NCBI GenBank assembly: GCA_945859605.1
Contig: OX243811.1
Location: forward strand, 31,547,494-31,611,493
Direction: 5' to 3'
DNA: 64,000 nt
From: Lumbricus rubellus
Lineage: Eukaryota; Annelida; Clitellata; Crassiclitellata; Lumbricidae
Shown: in pieces, positions 38,601 to 47,600 of the stretch
How positions within the stretch are numbered: the first letter of the stretch is position 1
How the letters are laid out: each line of letters opens with the position of its first letter
The notes under the pieces: model-generated
Database searches by the model: none
Seen by the model: the letters and a program-made list of their open reading frames with translations, nothing else
What the model was told of the DNA's origin: nothing
Translations under genes and position numbers: made by a program

Positions 38601-41600
38601 ATTTTGTAATTATGGCATTCAGCATTCATGGTGTGGTTCTCATTAGATACCAAACTTGAAGAGATTTCTTTGCTGCGGTCAGAAATATTGGTAGATTTCT
38701 GACTTTTTATAATGATGTTTGTTTTGTTGAAAGCTCAGACTTGCTTGGAAGCCTAGTGATGAATTCTTATAAGAGTCTTTTTTAACTTTTAAATTTCTTA
38801 AATTTTTTGGAGTATTTTTTTGAATCTTTTGGCTGTACTGTGATGAAAATTTTTGTCTCGTTCGTATGAACTTGTGATTTGATTTAATTTTGACTGAGTC
38901 CAGCCAAATTAGAACTTTTTTTGTAACTTTTGTGATCAGCATGAACCTTCCTTTAAAAATATATCATTGTGTTATTTATTGTAGCATTATGCTGAAATTA
39001 TAATATTGCATTATAAATTTATATATGATTTTGTTATTATTTTGTAATATTTAATATGTTATTTATGTTGATGTTGTTATATGATACTGCATTATAACTA
39101 ATATATAGTAAACATCCACATTTCCCATAATAGCTAATTAAATTATAGATACACTTTCTTAATTATATTAGAATTTGTATCATAATGGTTCATAATATCA
39201 TAAATGTGTTAATGTATACTTAAATGATTTGATAAATTTGCTTTTATCAACACCAACATTTTTACAACACTTTAATTTGTGATATTAATCAGCTTTTGTA
39301 ATTTAGCTGTATTAAGTTTGCTTTGAAGGAAATATGTGCATGTCAGCTGCACCAATGATGAGAAATATTAGTCTCGTTCGTATGATTTGTGATTAGAGAA
39401 TAATTTCAACTGAGTTCAGCTGACTGCAAATCTTTTCAAATTGAATTTGCATTGTAGACATAATTTTCTAAATCAGGTATTCACACTACAGATTCCATTA
39501 CACTTATAATTTACATCTTTACGACATGAATTTAAAATTTAAAATATACTGCAGTTTGGGGTTTGGATCCAGAATTCAAGTTTAGCAAGGGACCGCTTTG
39601 GCTATAATGGCTGTGAAATGACTATGTGACCTTCTGAAGTGCTTTTTTGCTATCAGATGTGACTCATAGCCCTATCCAATGTTTTTTGTTATAATTTTTT
39701 GATGCCTGAAAATTCTGACTGTTATTTAATTCTGATGTAGTACAAGGCTTTGTGCTTGCATAGTAAATGACCTGTTTTTGTGATGAGGCTGATGTGAATT
39801 TTTCAGAAAGAAGCGTTGATTTATATGGAGCCAGAGCGACAAGTCATCTCGAGATCTGCAGACGAGTGTGTGGTGGCTCTGTGCGATCAATGGTGAGTTA
39901 ACGACCCTAAAGATTAACCCTTCAATGACCAGCATGTACTAAAATGCATTGAAAACTGCACGTCGTTTAACGATTAAACAGATTTATGAAATAACACAAC
40001 AGTCATATATTTCGCAGCATATAGAATATTATAGATTTTATATTTTTGTCATTTGTATCTAAGTTTGTTAACTCTACTGTTGCTGATGTTGAATCAGGTA
40101 CCTAAACTACGGCGAAGAGCAGTGGAGAAGTGTGGTTCGCAATCATCTAAAGACCATGGAACTGTTCTCTGATGAGGTTCGAAAGAACTTTGAGGCATCT
40201 CTCGACTGGCTTCATGAACATGCATGCTCTCGGTCGTATGGTCTTGGTAAGTTGCGTTCTAGGCTCTTCCGGGATTTAAATTTGTTCTAAACCACTGCTT
40301 ATTACGGTGAGTCATCTTTTTACAGGTCTAAATTGTTCTACACGTGATGTAGTTCGGAAAATCTGTAATTCCCTACTATTTATATCTTAGTACCTTAGTC
40401 CTTCCTGTGCAGCTCTGCACATCAGGCAACGCAGCGTCTCCATTCCATGGTTCTATATATCATTATTGAAGTGCTCTTCATAGCAATTGATTTCCCAGGT
40501 TTTCAGGAATGTATGTGTAATGGTGTAAATGATTTCAATATTGAATAAGAAAATTTGTTCAAATTGCATAAGCCTCTTGTCAAATTTTGAAGGTCTGTGA
40601 GAAAGCCTATATTTTTAAAGGAAAAATCATGGTTTTTTATGTCAAGGATTTTGGTTGAGCTTTTCAAGCTTCTTTGATATGATTGAGGTCGTTGGTTTTT
40701 CTAGGGATTTCTTAACTTGATGATATTCTGACCCTAGCCATAATATGATTTTGAAAATGTTATTAAAGATTGGAATTGTATTGAAGGAACAAAGATGCCA
40801 TGGGATCCTCAGTACCTGATTGAGTCGCTGTCTGATTCGACGATATACATGTCGTACTACACTGTTTGCCACATTCTGCATGGAGGTTCGGTCGATGGCA
40901 GCGTCAGACCGTTCAATATCACGTAGGAACTGAATTCATATTTATGGCAATTACTTTACTTATAGCAGATTCGTTAAATGCTCTTAGTTTAGTTTAACAC
41001 AGAGTATTTGGATTCAAGTCTTTTCTGGAACATCAACTTACATGGGCTTAGCATGATCAATTCTGATAATTAAATAGGGATGTAATTTAAATTAAATATA
41101 TATGTAAATAATGCAAGCTTCGAAATAGACCAGCAGATGGATGACAAAGATTGCTAATTGAAGTTTTTTTTAGTTGGATCTTAGATTTTTATTTGCAATT
41201 TGACACCAGTTGGGTGAAGTCAAGAAAATTGGTTATGTACATCATTCATCATTTTTGACAATACTGATCTTGGGTTGTGGTATGAGGGAAATCAGGATTA
41301 CTGCAATTTATTATTACTGCAATTTATTGTTGATGGCACTAAATATTCTAACACTGCTCATGCTGACCTACTGCAACATATCCAGAACGTTGGCCTGGAT
41401 AGTGATTAGGAGCCAGCAGATTCAATCACACCACTTCTACATTCTCTGCCTGTCCAGAATTACTTGCAAGATTGTCAACTGATTAACTATAAAACCTGAA
41501 CTCTTCCTTACTGCATAATTAGCAGAAATCTAGATCTTTGTGATCAGTTGCCGTTGAAAGACTGTTTGCTTGTCTGTGACATCACCTAAACTCTCCTGCT

Positions 41601-44600
41601 GTGGATAAAACAATTCAGCAAGAACCATCTGGAAATAGACTTTCATCAAGTTAGTGGCCTGTCAGTCGATGCGTCTGAACTTGACCAGTGTGCAGTAGGT
41701 GATGCTTATCATTGTCATGTGCCATTATGATTTCAGGATTTTTTTCCACTGCAGTTCAGACTAATCATGAAATGTTTGTTTTCTCTCTAGGCCAGAAGAT
41801 ATGACGCTTGAAGTCTGGGACTACATCTTTTTCAAGGATGCAAAGTTTCCGCAAGGAACAACAATCTCTAAGGATCTTCTGGCTCGCCTTCGTCTGGAGT
41901 TTGAGAGCTTTTATCCGGTTGACCTGCGAGTGTCGGGGAAGGATTTAGTACCGAATCATCTAACCTACTATCTGTACGTTCATGCTGCAATGTGGCCGAA
42001 TGATCCGTGAGTTCAACTTCTTTTGCAATATTCATATCATGATATGTGTTTCTGAGGTACAGTGGGTATACACTATACAGCAAAATGAGAAATAACATGC
42101 AGCAAGAGTGCATTGTGTAGGTCATTGCTGTTCAACGTTTCTGACACCTTGGGGCCACCAAATAACTTATTCTGAGGACCACACCAGTAAACTCAAGTGA
42201 CAACTAAAATTTATTGAAACGTTTTTGTATTATAGAAATTTGTAATGGAATAGTCATAATGAATGCGTTGTTGGAATTAGATTTTGTGTTCAAACAGTCA
42301 GATAACAATAAGCCAAGTTACTAACGAATAGCAATGCAAGTTGTCTGGTAACTTTGTCTTAACTAAACTTTTACACCAATTGCAGAAAGCTGTCAAGCTC
42401 GGAAAGGCCTCTCAAAATGAGTTACGGGGCACATGCTGTTGGACTGCACTCTTGCAGGAGATAGTGCTTGTATAGTTACAGCCTAAATTTAGGTGTTTAC
42501 AAAGACAAAGAGAAAGTTCTGGGTCAAATTAATCTAATTATTTTTTGCTGTTTCAGAAATAAGTGGCCAAGAGGAATTCGTGCTAATGGCCATCTCCTAC
42601 TTAACTCAGAAAAGGTAAGTTATTTGTTCCTGGTGTTTGCTTGAAAACAAACGTCATTTTTAATTATAATTAGAAATTTATGTGACACCTTTTGAAAAGT
42701 ACTGAGGCTATATTCATGTTAAACGTCATTAGAGAAATTACTTTCAATCTTGGCTTGTAGGCCCCAATTGTGGAATTAACGCCTGTGTTGTCTGTGTCTT
42801 GCAATTCAAATATGGCCTCGGACATTTTTGTAGAATGTTGCACTTTTACAGAATACCAGCAGTCCTGCTTCCACTGGATGTTCTGGGTTGCAGTGACTTC
42901 CCAGTTTCTTAAAATTATATTACACAGCATTTTGTAAATCATGCAATGACCCTGAATGAAGTCCTGAAGTCAATTAGAATGATCTGACTTTGTTTCAAAT
43001 TGATGATCGACATAGAATGTTCAACTAATAATGTAGTTATGTCATTGTGCTGTATTGTATTTTCAGATGTCAAAATCAACCGGAAATTTCCTAACACTGA
43101 ATGAAGCTGTCGCAAAATTTTCAGCTGATGGTGAGTGTGACCAGCTGTGCCTGACCTTGTACCGTATATGGCATCCATCAATTTTAGTAAATATGCTATG
43201 CAATATGCTGACAATCTGGAAGATTAATGACTGGTTGGCCTTTAGGGTCATACGTTAGATGATGGTTTGCAAGACCTATGGTCCAAAGGGTTGCATTTGC
43301 AAAAGTGTTGAACTGCTTTATTTCTTGGTTCATCAGCATTTCACCGTTACATCTATAGCTTGACTCCCAAATGCATTATATAACATTTCTAAATCATTCT
43401 AAAGTTGTTAAACTGGTGGATTAATTTTGATATTTGTGCACTTTGATCGAAAGGTTCTTCAAACCTTGCACTGCTAAAATGTTTTCGATAAGTTCTACCT
43501 TATTGTTGTTCATAAAGGCATGTAGTAAATGAAACGTACATTATTTTGCCAGTTGTTACCTGACTTTTGTGACTTTTGTTGTTTTTCTGGTACAAGGCAT
43601 GCGCTTCACTCTGGCTGATGCTGGAGATGGAATTGAGGATGCCAACTTTGTGGAAGCGATGGCAGATGCTGGAATACTGCGTCTGTACGCGTATCTCGAT
43701 TGGGTGAAAGAGATGATGGAAATCAAGGAAACCCTTCGCACTGGACCTCCAAACACCTTCTGCGATCAAGCGTTTGCTAGGTATTCATTACAAAATTTTT
43801 ATTTTCAAAATATTCTTATCATTCATTCATATCAAACATTTTATATAGCGCCACTTCAAGAAAACTACTTAGAGGGTCTTAGTGGCAATGCGTGTACGGT
43901 CATGTCAGAATGTGAATCTGATGGATGAATTGTCAGCCGCCAGAAGAAGATGCAGAACTTTATATATCGAAATACTAGAAGAGAAATAATTACGAATAAT
44001 GCCATTCATTCATTTAAAATATTTTTTATAGTGCCCCCTTCAAGTTTTCCACTAAGAAGCGCTCAATGAATTGATGTTATTGGTTAGCATTAACATAGAT
44101 GCATTCAAAGTTAAACTTATTTCTAGTCAGCATAATCTAGTCAGTTAAGACATCACTTAAGCGTGGTCACTGTAGGCGTAAGTGGTGTGTTACTAGAGAT
44201 GCAGTGTGGTGTCATATATATATGAGATCTGATGCAATTGGTTTGCAGTGAGATGGACAAAGGCATCCAGGAGACGGCTGCTTTCTATGAGAAAATGGCT
44301 TTCAAGGAAGCTCTGCGCACCGGCTTTTTCGAATATCAGGTACGAGAAAGATAGCTATCGTCACTGGTGCTGCCATCTTCATCTTTATCATACCGTAATA
44401 TCCTTAGCTTCATTGCCGCAAAATAATCATCAAGATGATGGTTGCATAGTCACATAGTATGTAACAGTGTTAATCTGTTGCAAAGTTTATTATAAAGGGT
44501 TATGACTTTGCAATAAAGGTGATGGTTATGGATTGTTTTAATGATTAACATTGCACCTCGGAGACATCAATGCTGATTCCAATGAGCCGATAAATCTAAC

Positions 44601-47600
44601 AGTTTAGCAAGAGTGTGTGTGATTTCTGTGCCATTTTCAAAATGGCATGTTCTGTATAAAGTTTCTTGTACACGTATTTCTAATGTACGCAAACTACACA
44701 TGGATATGCGTAAAGCATTGCGTATCGATGATCTCTTATTGTTCTGTGACAAAGAGGAGATTCACGATGATGATTGTTGTTGTTGTACAGGCGTATCGTG
44801 ACAAGTATCGTGAGGTGGAAACGGAGGGAATGCATCGCGACCTCATCTTCCATTTCATCGAGACTCAGACCCTCATCCTGTCTCCCATCTGTCCTCATCT
44901 CTGCGAACACATCTGGAAGCTTCTCGGAAAGGTTGGTGTCAAGTATTTTACGACCTTGGTAGCAAATCGGCTGCAGTAGATTATTTATTCTTATGGTTTG
45001 TGGTATTTTAGTGCACGTGAAGGTGACTTAATCAGTCAATTATAGCATGAATTCTCTGTAGTCCTCAAAGAAATTAACAAATATGTTTATGCTGGCTTAG
45101 GAACGCTACTAATCTTACAAAGCATTCCAACTATCACAACAAGCTTTGTTGCATGTTACATTACAGTGTTTGTATGTGCACTTGTTATAGCGCCCCTTCA
45201 AGCTCTCGCTACTCAGAGGCGCTCCCGAATGCAGAGCGAACACTGCATTGGAGTTTCACGCCGAAGCGCTGAGCAATTGTGAGTGAAGGACTTGCCCAAG
45301 GTCCTTACGCGGCGAGGTTGATTCGAACCTCGAACCTTCTGGCTCCAAAGGCAATGACTACACCACCACACCCCACAATTCATTATTTGTGAATACTCAT
45401 AATAAAATGAATGTGATTGAATGTAATAACTTATGACTTGAGATATATCTTTGTTTAAAAACCAAGATTTCTTAAGCCACTTGTGTTTCTTTTGTTCAGA
45501 CGGGTTACATAGTGAGCTCGAAATGGCCAGCGACGCAACCTGTCAACGACATTCTCATTCGTTCTTCGCAGTACCTGACGGATGCGGCGCATGACTTTCG
45601 CATTCGACTCAAGGCTCTCCAGCAGTCAAAGAAGGTAATGCATCGACAATTACCACTTGAGAATTTATCATTGCATAATGTGGTTCAGTAATTATATGGC
45701 ACTGCATGGAGAAGATTACTTTTCGCAAAGTTTATTATCTGTTGCACCATCCTAGAGGGTTGACATCATTTTCTAAGCCTATGCATTGAAGCTTGAATCG
45801 TCTTTCTGCCTTGTGGTAATGATCGTGTAAGCTAATTAGTTACCTGTGTGCTTGAAAGGTTCTTAAAAAGCTAATTTACGAATATCTAGACATCTAGTGT
45901 CTATGCAGGTATGTGGGGGCAAGGGCAAATAATTGTGGATGACATGAGAATGTAATGGATCTTTGAACATCTCTCACACTGGTCAGAATTCATGAGCATT
46001 ATAAAGAGAGTTTGAGCATGATTTTATAGAAGTAGTCTGTCGCTTGCGAAGTTGAAAGATTAAATTTCAAATATCATTGACAGATTTATGCTTGCATTTA
46101 GAGAACATTAATTTAAACTCTGCAGACAAATCTATTTAAAAATTATATTGTTATTGAATTGTTAGCTAATAACTATCGAAAATCAGAAAAATCTGTGTCT
46201 TTACATGATTAGTATTTTACAGTGCAAATCTGGTAGGACAGCCATTTTGAGCCCAATCAATTGACACTGCTTAATCTATTCACAGGATGTTTTCTATTTT
46301 GATGATAATATGTTGCTTTCTTTTGTAAATTTCAGAAAGTGGTACAGGAGAAGCCGACACATGCAATCATTTGGGTGGCCATGACGTATCCACCGTGGCA
46401 GAATCTTGTTCTCACAAAGCTCAAGTCTCTTCACGAGGTCAGCGACGTTGCATTTATGTTTATTATACGTATCAGATATATGCAATATCATGTTGAAACT
46501 TATTACAGTATTTGTGATCACTTTTTATGGCTTCACGATTAACATTATTCCATTACTTAAAGTGATTGATGTATAATATATACAAGAATGCACAACAGTC
46601 TTGTGCAGGGTGATGAACCTTTTACAAGTGTGATTTGTTAAGACATGTTAAGAATTGAATTGTGTGTAATGTCTAAGTTGCTTTTTACGAATTGCAGCAA
46701 AATAACGGCTTTCCTGACAATAAAGTCATCTCGACAGAAATGGGAAAAGAGGACCTGCTAAAGAAGTACATGAAGAAAGTGATGCCATTTGTCATGCTAG
46801 TCAAGGTGAGCATGTCGTGCAGAGTTGGCTTAGGTGAGACAAGTTTAGGAATTAATTCAATGATGTTTTGAAACTGCACAGCAGTGCACATGCTGTTGAT
46901 GTCAGACATATTTTCAGCTTCTATATGTATTAGAGCATGTTTGTAGGAACCTTGAAAGTATGAGCGTGTGGTTAAGTTTCGAGTAATAAAGAGATGATCA
47001 ATGTATGATTATTTTTAAAATTCCAGTGTCACACAGAACATGAAAATAATGAATTAATATTCAAGATAAATGTAGTAAAATAGTGGAAAAGTTTCATTAA
47101 AGTCTCTGGATTTCAACAGAAACTTCTTTACCTTCTTCTCCTAATTGAAGATTATTGGAGCTGAAATTGGAATGCTTTGAGTCGAAAGTTTGAGGAGGTG
47201 CTATATAAATTATGTTTGGTTAACTTACCAATTGTGATTGTGAATCTCTGCTTCATTTTGAATGCTGAATACCGCATGCCATATGGTCATTGATCATTCC
47301 ATGCCAAATCATAAAAAATTACATTTTTTTCTGTTAAGAATTCCTATATTTTTCATGAAGTACTCCTCATCATTTGTAATGTAATGAAGAACCGGAAAGT
47401 ATCTACATTAAAAGCCAAGGTATGATTGAGCTGATGTAGAACAAAAATTGTACACGAATTTGTATCTGGAAATTTTTGACAATTTCATACTTCATAACTT
47501 TGGATCTCAATTGTAAACTGAGTGTTGAATGACAATAATTTTACTTGTCACACTCGTCACCTGATTTAATAGTGACGTTGTTAGAAGATTGGTGGAACTG

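Larger units (their letters stand above)
37745..38990 (+). repeat. Three tandem units of about 410 bp, each with one snoRNA
   Basis: The units share blocks such as CATTAAATACCAAACTT, TTGAAAGCTCAGACTT and AATTCTTATAAGAGT, followed by the snoRNA and GTGATCAACATGGACC. C boxes at about 38019, 38435 and 38840 give periods of 416 and 405 bp. Confidence 0.85.

Noticed and set aside
32091..39425. A second guide upstream of the D box of the snoRNA copies
   Set aside because: The sequence before box D is not conserved between copies, unlike the guide before D'.
39914..39990. Another TTAA hairpin element
   Set aside because: The left end TTAACCCTTCAATGACC fits, but no matching inverted right end was found.
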